This document shows, piece after piece, positions 1 to 10,092 of a stretch of 64,000 bases of DNA. The stretch spans positions 2,846,195 through 2,910,194 of the forward strand of contig KV748180.1 in NCBI GenBank assembly GCA_001692895.1, given 5' to 3'. The notes below the pieces were generated by a model. That model was not told the DNA's origin. It did not search any database and saw only the letters and a list, made by a program, of their open reading frames with translations. How positions within the stretch are numbered: position 1 is the first letter of the stretch; every line of letters begins with the position of its first letter. The DNA is from Cenococcum geophilum 1.58. Taxonomy: Eukaryota; Ascomycota; Dothideomycetes; Gloniales; Gloniaceae. The translations under genes and the position numbers were made by a program.

Positions 1-193
1 TAACCGCTCTAAACCTTCTTACTTTATCCTATCTATTTAAGCTCTAGATAAAGCTTAAGAATCTTCCTTTTTAGTGCCACCTAAAGGTCCTTAATTAGAT
101 TAAGGTCAGGTAAGTATAGAGGGAATTTAGAGTCCAAACGTATAAGGGATATTTTATCCCTTACTGGGCATCGCCCGAGTGCTACTTAGGGGC

Positions 194-212
194 AGCCTAG
201 CCGAAGGCTAGG
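194..212. other. Perfect short hairpin
   Basis: GCCTAGCC, a GAA loop and GGCTAGGC form an 8-bp perfect stem. It lies in AT-rich gene-free DNA just left of the MITE at 230-477 and inside a longer imperfect fold (AGTGC ... GGCACT). It could be a decayed repeat terminus. No function can be assigned. Confidence 0.5.
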
Positions 213-227
213 CTTGGCACTTCCTTA

Positions 228-479
228 TACAAAGGCGCACTTTTTTGAAATCCGAACATCAAAATCTCTAGGTTCTAAAAATGGCGTACCGTAGCACTAC
301 TAAGTCCGAATACTTTAAATCAAGCTTTATGCGACAGAGAAGAAGTCAAAGTATCTTTTGGTACAGTTTCGCGATTCTAAAGTTTTAGGGAGTTTTGTTA
401 TAATTTTTTAAACAGAAGGAAACAATTTCAAAACTCTCGCTTAGCGGGTGGACGGTTTTCAAAAAAGTGCGCCTTCGTA
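228..479. mobile_element. Tc1/mariner-type MITE with TA target duplication
   Basis: The element body is 230-477 (248 bp). Its left end (230-254) and right end (453-477) are inverted repeats matching at 23 of 25 positions, sharing GGCGCACTTTTTTGAAA; one difference is CA versus CG. TA dinucleotides flank both ends (228-229 and 478-479), as expected for the Tc1/mariner superfamily. There is no coding capacity, so it is non-autonomous. Which transposase moved it is unknown; the mariner relic at 9190-9770 is a candidate only by superfamily. Confidence 0.8.
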
Positions 480-486
480 AGCACCT

Positions 487-713
487 TGTTAGCGACTCAG
501 TCAATCGAGACATAAGCACGGCAAAAGGGTCGCGCAAGCCTGTACGATTGGATTGTCTATAAACGAGAATCTAAAGCTAGGGAAAGGAAAGGAGAAGAAG
601 AGCAGCGCCGTTCGATGTTTTATAAGATCTTCGCGTCACGTGATCGCAATATGCGGCAATCTGTGGCAACTTGCCGGTGCGTAGTTCTGCCAAGTTCTGC
701 CAAGTTCTGCCAG
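487..713 (+). repeat. LTR-like repeat fragment, inverted copy near 19.4-19.8 kb
   Basis: It starts TGTTAGCGACTCAGTC and matches the reverse complement of 19375-19545 over most of its length, for example GGATTGTCTATAAACGAG and AAAGGAAAGGAGAAGAAG. It ends in three tandem copies of the 10-mer CAAGTTCTGC (683-713), of which the other copy keeps two. It contains GTCACGTG near 636 and GGCAACTTGCC near 664. The TG start and repeated promoter-like motifs suggest an LTR of an unidentified retrotransposon. No partner LTR or coding region is visible beside it. Confidence 0.5.
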
Positions 714-1650
714 TGCCGTAACACACCTCAGGCTTGCAGCCTCTTCCTCTCTTTATCGGTTCGTCTCTGTACGAGGCTATTGCCCATACTCTTTGCTATA
801 TCATCCTCCTATATCGACTCTCCTATAACTCTTGCTCGGCCTGCCTACCCTCGACCGTTTACCTAGCATTATGCCGTATAAAACTCCGTATGTTTCTAAC
901 TGCTCCTTTACGAGATTTGACGTATAGATTAGAGCGTTACCTATTTAGTAGATATTTAGAGACTTATAGATCGGTATAAGGCCTTCTTCTAAGGCCTGGA
1001 CGTAACTTTGGCTGCTGTAGCCGTTTTTCTACATTAAGGGGTCACTTTCTATCGTAATTAGTCCCGAACGACTATTATATTAAAAAGTGGTAACATGCGG
1101 AACGTTGGTCCCCCAACGCAAATTTTGACCCGAGTTTATAACCCAAAGCTTTAACTTAGAGCTTTATTATATAGACTTTAATTAATATATATAGAGATGA
1201 GGTTTTCCAGGGGGAGACCCCCTGGGACCCCCCTATATAGAGCTTTTGCTTAATTTAGAAGTAGTAGTAAGATTAAGGCGCCTTGGTTACCGCTAGGTAA
1301 GGATCTATTACAGTAACTAAGGTACCCTACTTAAGCTAGGTTTAAAGATTATATTGGTTACGAATATAGCATATATTTGGACTATAGAGCTTTAATACAG
1401 AGCCCTCTATATAGGATATAATATAGTAAATTGTAATTCTAATTTAAAGCTTTATATACTAAATATTTTTAATGCCTAATAACTATTAACTACGTTATTG
1501 CCTACCCAGTTCGGACGTATAATAACGCAATAGCTCGGCGATAACGTAATAGCTTAGCGCTGAGTAATAGAAAGGGGGAGGAGGGGGAGGAGATTAGGGG
1601 TGGCTTAGCTACTGCAAGAAGGTTGTAATATTAGTATAGTATTAAACTTT
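714..1650. other. AT-rich gene-free stretch with two strong hairpins
   Basis: No gene is supported here; the short open frames lack domains. Two inverted repeats stand out: CGTTGG/CCAACG (1103-1118) and the perfect 8-bp stem CCAGGGGG-AGA-CCCCCTGG (1207-1225). The second is followed by a C-run and a TATA-rich tract. Helitrons end in a hairpin, but the required CTRR end is not found on either side, so I do not link it to the Helitron at 4.0-8.6 kb. Confidence 0.4.
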
Positions 1651-1654
1651 AAAA

Positions 1655-1870
1655 ATTATATCCCGGGAGCTTAATTAATAACCCCTATATAAAACGTTAA
1701 CAATATTTAATTATAGAGCTTTAAACCGGTAGATCTTTTAGGAATACCTATTATAAGTAGCTCCAAGTATAAAATTTAAAATATTTAGTAGTGGTATAAG
1801 TATAGGACGGGGGTACGTATTTACGTTCCCAAATATCGTTATATAATATAATTTTTGGGTAATAAAAACC
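1655..1870 (-). repeat. Decayed direct repeat, possible LTR remnant (left copy)
   Basis: Shares scattered blocks in the same order and orientation with 3500-3720: an AATTAATAACCCCTA block, a CGGTAGA block, an AGCAGCTCCA/AGTAGCTCCA block and a TCCCAA block. The pair brackets a Copia-type gag remnant and a tandem array. This is the arrangement expected of two LTRs, but divergence is high and termini cannot be fixed. Confidence 0.35.
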
Positions 1871-1873
1871 GCC

Positions 1874-2875
1874 ATTAATGTTGCTTAACTAATACCTACT
1901 AGAGGTTCCTCCGTCCTTTTTATCTTCTTTCTTACCTATCTCCTTATCTAATACTATCTATATCACTATATTAACTAATAAATCCCTTAGTAGAGACTAG
2001 GGAGGAGTATTAGAGCGCCTCTAGCTCTTATAAGGAAGAAAAAAGAAGAAGAGAGGAAGGTATAAAAGAGGGAGTATTTATAAATAGGAGGAGGCCTGCA
2101 AACGGGAGATTAGGCAGCTATAATATAGATATTAATATTGCTTAACTAACACCTACTAGACGCCCCTCCGTCCTTTCTATCTCCTCTTTTACCTATCTCC
2201 TTATTAGATGCTGTCTATATCACCACGTTAACCAATAGATCCCTTAGTGGGGACTAGAGAGGGATATTAGAGCACCTCTTATAAGGAAGAAGAAAGAAGA
2301 AGAGAGGAAGATATAGAGGAGGGAGTATTTATAGACGGGAGGAGGCCTGCGAACTAGAGATTAGGCAGCTATAATATAGATATTAACGTTGCTCAGCTAA
2401 CACCTACTAGACGCCCCTCTGTCCTTTCTATCTCCTCTCTTACCCGTCTCCTTGTTAGATACTGTTTATATCACCACGTTAACTAATAGATCCCTTAGTG
2501 GGGACTAAAGAGGAGTATTAGAGCACCTCTAGCTCTTATAAGGAAGAAGAAAAAAAGAGAGAAAGGTATAGAGGAGGAAGTATTTATAAATGGGAGGAGG
2601 CCTATAAACGGGAGATTAGGCAGCTATAATATAGACGTTAATATTACTTAGCTAATACCTACCGGACGCCCCTCCGTCCTTCCTATCTCCTCTCTTACCT
2701 ATCTCCTCGTTAGATGCTGTCTATATCACTACGTTAACCAATAAATCTCTTAGTGGGGACTAGGGAGGAGTATTGGAGCACCTCTAGCTCTTATAAGGAA
2801 GAAGAAAAGAGGAAAGAAAGGTATAGAGAAGGGAGTATTTATAGACGGGAGGAGGCCCTATAAGTACGTAATTTG
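1874..2875. repeat. Four tandem copies of a ~250-bp unit
   Basis: Units begin at about 1874, 2131, 2382 and 2637 (spacing 257, 251 and 255 bp), each starting with an ATTAATATTGCTTA-like block and ending GGGAGGAGGCC. Each unit holds a pyrimidine-rich half (CCTCCGTCCTTTCTATC) followed by a purine-rich half (GGAAGAAGAAAGAAG). The copies differ mostly by transitions. They lie on the 3' side of the Copia gag remnant in its reading direction and may be part of that element's tail. Confidence 0.8.
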
Positions 2876-2939
2876 GTAAGTACTAATAAGCATAAGATTC
2901 TCGTATAAGATGGGCTTAATTACTTACTAAAATACGGGG

Positions 2940-3331
2940 TGTCTCTATCACTATAGTGGCTACTATAGTAGTAGAGACGCCTTAAATATTTAATATAACT
3001 AACTACTAAGGCTATTAATAAGTAAAAGGTAGGCTACTAATATAGTGTAAATGATGTAGTTATTAATATCGTTTATAGCCTGTTTTTGCTTCTAGTATAC
3101 GCGTAGATTATCCTTATATTTAGCGTAGAGCTAGTTATAGGTAGTAAGCTAATTTGGGTCTAGCTTTACTATTAATATAGCTATAGGTAGTATGTCCCTT
3201 AGTATAGGCCGACTTAGTAGTTCTAGCTTTAGAAGATCGTCTTTCTTCTTAGATGGGTTAATATACTGCCATACCTCGTTAGTTTTGGCTATGTCTTAGA
3301 TAATAAGAACCATTAAATCTAATTAGATGGC
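2940..3331 (-). pseudogene. Copia-type gag remnant
   Basis: Read on the minus strand through a few stops, this gives TNEVWQYINPSK near the N-terminal side, then LTTYN.LYAKYKDNLRVY and AINDINNYIIYTI. The order (a W.Y.NP motif followed by a Y..L...Y...L..Y helix and an I..TI segment) is what I know of fungal Ty1/Copia Gag N-termini. No integrase or reverse transcriptase follows; instead the 250-bp array begins. It may be a non-autonomous or truncated Copia derivative bracketed by the repeats at 1655-1870 and 3500-3720. The assignment rests on pattern memory. Confidence 0.45.
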
Positions 3332-3499
3332 TTATTAAGGATAAGGTTAATTTTTAATTTAGTAAAGGTTATTATTTTTAGAATTTAATAGGTTAGGAAG
3401 GGTCTAGGTTAGGGTCTAGCTAGCGTCTTAGCAGAACCTTATTTAGACGTTCCGAACTTTTAATTTAATTCATTAGTTCGTTTATTAGTTAGATTTTAT

Positions 3500-3720
3500 T
3501 ATAGGGAGCGCAATTAATAACCCCTACTAATAGCTCTAACTACGTCTAATTTTTAATTTATAAATCGGTAGACTTATAGGTAATAGTTATTTTAAGCAGC
3601 TCCAGGTGCGGTATATATAAAATCTTAACTATAGTATAGAGAAGTCGTGGCTGCTAATATACGGTCCCAAGTAGCATATATTCTTAGAGGTCACGTAACT
3701 CCTTATATAAGCGACATTTC
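3500..3720 (-). repeat. Decayed direct repeat, possible LTR remnant (right copy)
   Basis: Counterpart of 1655-1870. On the minus strand it would be the 5' LTR of the Copia-type remnant that reads away from it (gag at 3331 to 2940). Termini are not definable because of mutation. Confidence 0.35.
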
Positions 3721-4059
3721 CGCCCTTTAAAAAAAAATTGAAAAATTCTAAAAATTAATTAACGCTATAGATAGCAGCAATATTGATCCAGTAATACTGC
3801 TAATTCTCTTTATATACCATTATATGTATATCTAATAGCTCTAGAAGCGGTAAGAAGGTAGGATAAATAGGGGGGTTAAAATTTAGAAAATTAGATTTTA
3901 TAGTTAAGCTATTTAAAAATTAGGAAACTAAGATAAATACTATATTCTCCGCTTACCTTTAAGCTAGTACATAATTTCCTATTTAGGAAAATTCGTTTAT
4001 AAGTAGTTGCTACTACCTCTATATAAAATCTTCTTATTATACCTCTTTAGTCTTACTTA

Positions 4060-7000
4060 TAGATAACTAAAATTATTTTATATTAAACCTATATTTAAAT
4101 ATAAGCCCTAAAAGCTTCTTAACTTATAAGATTGCTATATAGGTTAGCCTAGCTGTCTTATTCTTTTCCTTAATATCTAGAACCACCCGGTTAAGTATTA
4201 GGCCCTAGCTTTTATATATAGTAAGAGCAAAAGCTAGAGTAATTGGAAATTAACGCCGTAAGTAAGAGCCTCTTATACCCTCTTACTTATAAAGCACGGA
4301 AAATATAGGGATAACTTTCTTACTATCCTGCTAAGTGAATAGGGTAGGTCCGTTATACCTATCTACTATAATTAGTAGTGACTAAGGCTGATCCTTTTTA
4401 ATATCCACGTGTCCCTTTTATACGATATCTTTAATTATACTAGTAGTACCGTTTACTAAGCCTAGTTTAACCTAGATATTTTATATTAGTATTACTTTCG
4501 CGCTAATATATAGGGCTAGATTCTCTATAGTATCGCACTAATTAGGAGTAACTTTCTGCGTACCTACACCAGTGTTAACTGACTTAATAGCTACTACTAG
4601 CTGTAAAAGGTCGCGAAGCTAAATAGTGTTATATTTACCTATAGTAGCGCGTATACTATATAGCCGAATTATATTATTAAAGCCCGCAATCTTATTAATG
4701 GATAGGTCCTACTTATACTTAGTTAAAAGAAGCTTCTAGGTCGAATTACTTATAGAATTACTACGTAGCTCTATAAGGGCGGTCCTAAATGCAAAGCTCT
4801 TAGCGTTATTACCGCCCTGCCATATAACTTAATCTAGAATAGCTATTTAGTTAATTACCTTATAGGCTCCATTTCTATAGCTAGCGAGCTCTAACTGCCT
4901 AGCGGGTAAATTGCTATATAACGCCGCCTAACCTATAGGGGGAAGCTGATAAAAATCGCCTACTAGCAAGATATTTAAGCCTCTAAAGTAGTTATTATTA
5001 CGCGCAGGGTAGATCTAACGGAGGCGGTAATTAATCTAGGCCAGATATACTTACCCGATTATAGATTTCTTATTAAGGATAAGATAGTAAATATCCTTAA
5101 AAGCTTATTATAGAGGCGTAAGACTAGTAGCAGGCAATTTATTAAATAGATGGTTTACTAGTAACCTTAATAGATTGTATATAGTTCTGCCGTTAATATT
5201 AAAGGTAGCTACCCTAGTAGGGGCCGCTCGAGCTAATGGCGATGGCTTACTATTAGCCCTTACTATATTATAGAGCGTGGTAGAGAGAATAGTAATAAGA
5301 TATAATTTACCGGTTCCTGCCTCTCTATTAATATTAATCCGCAGTAGGGGGGGGGGCTAAGGCCTATTTAGATCTGCCTATAGTAATTAACTATAACATT
5401 ATAGATATAACGCTAACCTAGTTATAAGGAGGATGAAGTTACTATTTAGGATAGGCGGCTCTACGGTAGAGGCTATAGCCATACTTCCTACTAATAAGTC
5501 CTCTTATTAAGCTGCGGGTACGTACCCTAATATATACTCTAGTTGTAGTTATAATTAAGCTCCCTATTACTAAGCCTATTAGGATCCTTAATTTTAACTC
5601 TATTAGTATTTTAAACGCGGGTATATAGGGCCTTAAAGGACTAGTATAGCTCTAAGTCGTCTACGAAATCGTCCTTAAACTCATTAATATTATTAGTAGT
5701 TTTACAACCTTCCTCTAGTTTCTAATTATAGAAGTAGTTAGGTAGGTACTAATAAGAGTTAATATAAGCCTAATAGGAAGCTATATAATTAGGGGCCCCG
5801 AATCTATTAGTATAAGTAGCCACTTCCTTATACTCCCTCTATGGGTAATAAAGAATAAGCTTTATATAATAGAACTTAGGATACTATAAATAGAAACAAT
5901 TACTATTATATTATAAAAAGTACGATATAACTTAAGGCCTTACTCTTAGCCGACGCTTATAAGTAGAGTAATTAAAATAGAGTAGAAAATCGAGGAAAGT
6001 AACGTCCTCTACCCTATTTAGGCGGCGCTTATATTTCTTATAGTTAGATAGTCCGCACTCTCTTAGTTGCCCATTATTAAGCTTATACGTAGCGCTTTAA
6101 TTGTCCTCCTAGTAGTAGTTTAAAGTTACTATATTCCTAAAGCCTTCGCAAAGGGGAATATTAAGAAGTAGATAGTATACCTCCTATACTAACTAATTGC
6201 ATTTAGTAATAAGCTTATTTATAAACCTAGCCACGACCGAACTAAAGGCATAAAGGCTATTGGCGTGCGGCTATACTAATTAGAGTAACTCCTAGTAGGA
6301 AGTTAACTTCTTCTCTTCCTTACTGCAATATTTGCCTATATAGTTAACTATTATTAATATACTTATAGCGGGTAATATATTAATATTCGCCATCTACGCT
6401 AATATTATAGCTATATTGTAACTATTAAGAAGCTTATTATTACGCTATGGACAGAACGTCTAGTGATATAGATTTTAATCCTTTAATATAGCGGCCTTAT
6501 TGCGGAGAGAGCGTGGAAAATAGAAGCGGCACTTCTTTGCTCTAGTGGAGCCTTTCTTTAATCTTAAGCAGTAAGATTTAGTGCAATTATAGTGCCGTTG
6601 AAATTAATTAAGGTAGGTAGTAAGAAGCTTACTAGTATTAAGCTGTTCTTTATAGCTAAGAGTAGAAGGATATTAGAGATTAGGAGGCCTAGATTAATTA
6701 GGATTAACTATAAATATAAAAGTAGTCTAGTACTTAGTAAAAGCCGCCCTTAATTTACTAGCTAACGGATCTAGCTTTAGGGCTATTAAACTCCATAAAA
6801 AGCTATATATATAGCCGCTACCTTATACCTACCACTTATACTAGGACTAAAAGTCTATACCATTAAATAGGCCTATAAGTATATACTTCCTAAATAGATT
6901 AAAGCGGCGATATAGCTAGTAAGCAGCAATATACGGATTATTGTTAAGATTTTAAGAAGCAATCCGGTAGCGCTAAGCCTTATTAGTAGCCTTATATTTG

Positions 7001-8640
7001 TTAAATAGAGGTATATAAGAGTGTAAATCATACCAATATAGATTAGTAGCGCTAAGTGTAAAAAATAGAGACCCGCTCTTAATATTCTCAGCATAAGCTA
7101 TAAGCTTATTTCTCTTCTACCTCTAGTAAGGTCTAGTGCCCTTAAGGTTTCATATATACCATACAATCTTATTTAGTAACTAGCTACCCCTATTACTATT
7201 TATAAGATTACTAAGCTTATCTAAAGATAGACTATTTTTATTTAATCGGCCGTAAAGGAAGTGGGTAGCGCTAAGGGCTTGCTCTCTTATAATCCGATTA
7301 AACACGTAGTAGCGAAATAAGGGGTAGCGGCTAAACCGACCGTCCTAATACTTAAGTATATACTTAGCGTACGCAGCTAGGGTAACTATATAGCTTTATA
7401 GTATATTAAAATCGGCTTTACTATAAGGAAATAGAGTAGGAAAGGCGCTATATATAATAAAACTAGCTGATTGCTTAGAGAGAGGTGTCTATTGCATAGT
7501 AGGAACCTCTAGGCCTACTTATAGGTCTTATTAGTATTAAACCTCGCAACCTAAAAGCTCTAATTTATTAAGGTTAGGTACTAGATTAGGAACTAAAGTA
7601 TCTAATATATTATTATTAAATTCGCTATCTAGTATATTACTGCCAAGCTTAGTAGGTAGAGGATTAATAGCATAAGGATGTTATATAGGAGTAGTAAGGT
7701 AAGCTATTAGGCCACTAGAATTAGACTTTAACTTATTAATATAAGGTAGCTAGTCTAATATAGAGCTATTTTTAGGTAAGCTTATAAGCTGGGTGCTATA
7801 TATTTTAACGTTATAATAATTAGGATAATTAACCTTTAGAAAGTAAAGCCACTATACTATAGTAGAGCGCCTTATAGTATACCGCTTGGTAAACCGCCAA
7901 CTTAGGTATTTATTACCCTCTACTGCTGTAGGCCTCACAACTAGTATATCAAGTTTAGTAGGTAGCCGTAGTAGCTACCTCTAAGTCTTTAGTATGTTTT
8001 GGCCAAAGCAGCAGACATAGCTAGTATAGCGATATTACTGGCCGCGTACACGTATGACTTGTAGATAAACGTATACGCGCGTAATTAGAAGCTCCTCTAC
8101 TACGGTAAGTATAGGTAGGAAGCTAGGAACAGGCCCCAGATTAAGCCCGTTGCTTTCACTAAATAAGGGTAAAAGGGTTGGATTTTTAAGACTATTAGCG
8201 TCCTTAATACAGGCTTTATATACACCTATATTATCACCCTCTATAGCTAGGCCTATTTAGAACTACCGCTTCTTATAACGACTATATGTCTCTATACATT
8301 TAGCCTATAGTATACTCCTAAACTTCTTAATTCGCTTTTAATTGATAGCCGAAACGGGTAGTAGTGTGGCCGTAGTTAGAGCTTGCCGCAAGAAAGGTAG
8401 TATTAGCGGTAGGGTAGGTATTGGCGGAAGGGTAGGTATTGGCGGAAGGGTAGGTATTGGCGGAAGGGTAGGTATTAGCGGTAGAGTAGGTATAGGAGCT
8501 AGTTCCGGCAAGGACGTATTTAGGCTATTTAGAGTGCCTTTGCTGTATGGAGCTTTATCTATAGTATATAGCGGAGGGGTAGGCGAGTGAGCTTTACCCC
8601 GCTGATTAAGAATGCGGTACTTCTATTATATTGCCCTAAT
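4060..8640 (-). pseudogene. Helitron Rep-helicase relic
   Basis: A rolling-circle transposase/helicase read through many stops on the minus strand. In order: a proline-rich N-terminal part (8401-8490); a fungal Helitron N-terminal region (8.0-7.5 kb); the Helitron helicase-like domain (about 7460-6900) with FPTLFPYSKADF, KY.DGRFSRYPLFRYYVFN and LLNKIV; the HUH relaxase motif at 6793-6816, read GYIYSFLW; the relaxase tyrosine motif NYIGKYCSK (6325-6345); then a PIF1-type SF1 helicase with Walker A EAGTGK (about 5310-5330), Walker B-like LLVGDFYQLPP (about 4930-4970) and a C-terminal TIYKS.GL motif (about 4197-4228). Domain order is complete for a Helitron. The HUH histidines are both changed to tyrosine and stops are abundant, so it is dead. 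The termini (5' TC, 3' hairpin-CTRR) were not found with confidence. Confidence 0.88.
8401..8490 (-). repeat. 18-bp tandem repeat, five copies
   Basis: Five units of exactly 18 bp (TATTGGCGGAAGGGTAGG and variants). As a multiple of three it keeps frame; on the minus strand, the Helitron coding sense, it gives a repeated Pro-Thr-Leu-Pro-Pro-Ile hexapeptide. The CpGs in the three central units are intact. It is probably a low-complexity linker near the Helitron protein N-terminus. Confidence 0.75.
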
Positions 8641-9180
8641 TGTCTTCCGCTGTTAAGCTATCTTAGGGGTATCTTAGCTATTCTGGCCGCGAGGTAGGAA
8701 GGCGTTCTTAGTATCGTTTTTAGGTAGAGCAGTTCGCTAGCGCTTTATAGGACAAGTCTTAGTAGTAGAACCTAACTCTATAAGAGCTCTCCGCTTATTT
8801 AAANTATATTTNGAGNNNTAGAAAAGTAAGNAGANGTANAAGTANTATATAGGGAANACGCGCCTTTAACCGANATAACTGNTATAGCTTTAAAAGCTTC
8901 TTTAAAGGGCTGTCTTTAATAAAGCTAAGGCGGGGCTTGTGAATATGGTACTTGCTGTACTGAATTATAGTAGGATCTGCTATATTTATAATGTATATAG
9001 TAGTATTAATAGAGGTGTTAATAAAAAGGAAGGCGCAATACTAGGATATTTTGATGTTTATAATATTTTGATGTTCGTTATGTGGATTCTGCCACAACTT
9101 ACCGCGCGTGCTTTTTCATCTAACCAATCAGAAGCCGGCTTGGCGAGAGTTTGAATTCCAGGACCCGAATATAATAGACC
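8641..9180. other. Unclassified segment with ambiguous bases and a less mutated part
   Basis: Scattered N positions occur at 8804-8882. From about 8930 to 9175 the base composition is closer to the gene island than to the surrounding repeats, with intact CpG (CCGCGCGTGC, GCCGGCTTGGCG). It lies between the Helitron coding region and the mariner relic and could hold the Helitron 5' end or an unrelated small insertion. ATATTTTGATGTTTATAATATTTTGATGTTCG contains a direct repeat of ATATTTTGATGTT. No gene is recognised. Confidence 0.4.
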
Positions 9181-9189
9181 ACTCGTACC

Positions 9190-9770
9190 TCGGGTCAATA
9201 AATATCTACTTAAGGTTCTTTCCGTTAGATACTTCTTTAATATATTTATAGTCCTACTTTTATAAAGATATTTGGAAGACCTAAATAGGCTCCTTTTTAG
9301 GACTACGTTTATAGAAATATTTATTAAAAAACTTAACTTATTTCTAAAAGAGGTTTTTATACTTCCGGGCCTAGTGAAGCCTTAATTAAGCTACTAATAG
9401 CGTTAACTTTAGTCTTTCCTTAGCGCGCTAGTTTGTAATATAGTGCTTTTTAAGGAGATAGTATAAAGTTTTATACTTAATAGTAATCTTTATAACTTAG
9501 CACTTAGGAGCTATATAGTTGGTTTAAGGGTTCTTACGTATAACTCAAATAAGTAGACGCTTATAGTATTAAGTAAGCTTTTCGGGCTGTTTAGGCCTTA
9601 GTAGAGACTTAAGCGTATAGTGGTTATTCCGTCGATTAATTATGCTACTAATATAGTATCTAGCGGAGATTTTAGTCTTCTTCTCTTATACTTCTACCAT
9701 ATCAAGAATTCTAGCTCTTTGTATATCTAAAAGCTCTGCTCTAGACCTTTAATTTCTACTAATTCCCGTG
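9190..9770 (-). pseudogene. Tc1/mariner transposase relic, N-terminal half
   Basis: Read on the minus strand from about 9760 downward it gives ARILDMVE (first helix-turn-helix), SSIINRRNNHYTLKS, RPKQPEKLT (a linker resembling the GRP-type motif), a second helix region ending YYLLKKHYITN.RAK, then ARKYKN and VFQISL.K.DYKYI. This order matches the paired HTH DNA-binding region and the start of the DDE domain of Tc1-type transposases. Stops interrupt every 10-30 residues. The catalytic C-terminal half is missing: the similarity ends near 9190-9200 where the composition changes. No terminal inverted repeat was found. Confidence 0.6.
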
Positions 9771-10092
9771 CCAAACAAGCGTTACATTGTAATGTAGTAA
9801 ATAATTAAATTTGGCGACAATATTGCGACCGTGTGGTGTTGGCTCGCATGTGCATAGAGTAATGTCTTGGCATCGTAACCCTAGTCTCTGCAGAGTCGAA
9901 TCCCTAGAGTCATTTCTTACTGCTTAGTGCCGCCCTCATGGTGCTGTTTCCTTCATGTTGTTTCTTCCGCGTTCAAAAAAGTATGAATAAATACCGCTAT
10001 AAACCCTGCCGCAAATCATGGTTGCGCTTCACGCAGCCGTTCTTCAGATCCTCCCAATCTCTCCATTTGGAATTATACCAGTCAGTTTTTCT
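9771..10092 (+). promoter_or_regulatory. Upstream region of the carboxylesterase gene
   Basis: Composition changes to normal (intact CpG and CpA) at about 9800, marking the start of the gene island. A TATAAA lies at 9998-10003, about 90 bp before the chosen start codon at 10093; it would place transcription initiation downstream of the alternative in-frame ATG at 10018. No operator can be named. Confidence 0.4.

Noticed and set aside
1103-1225. Hairpins that could be the Helitron 3' end or a structured RNA
   Set aside because: No CTRR end follows on the minus strand, and the Copia remnant and tandem array lie between the hairpins and the Helitron.
8342-8590. Open frame rich in Gly-Arg-Val-Gly repeats on the plus strand
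   Set aside because: It is the antisense of the Helitron N-terminal region and exists because of the 18-bp in-frame repeat at 8401-8490.
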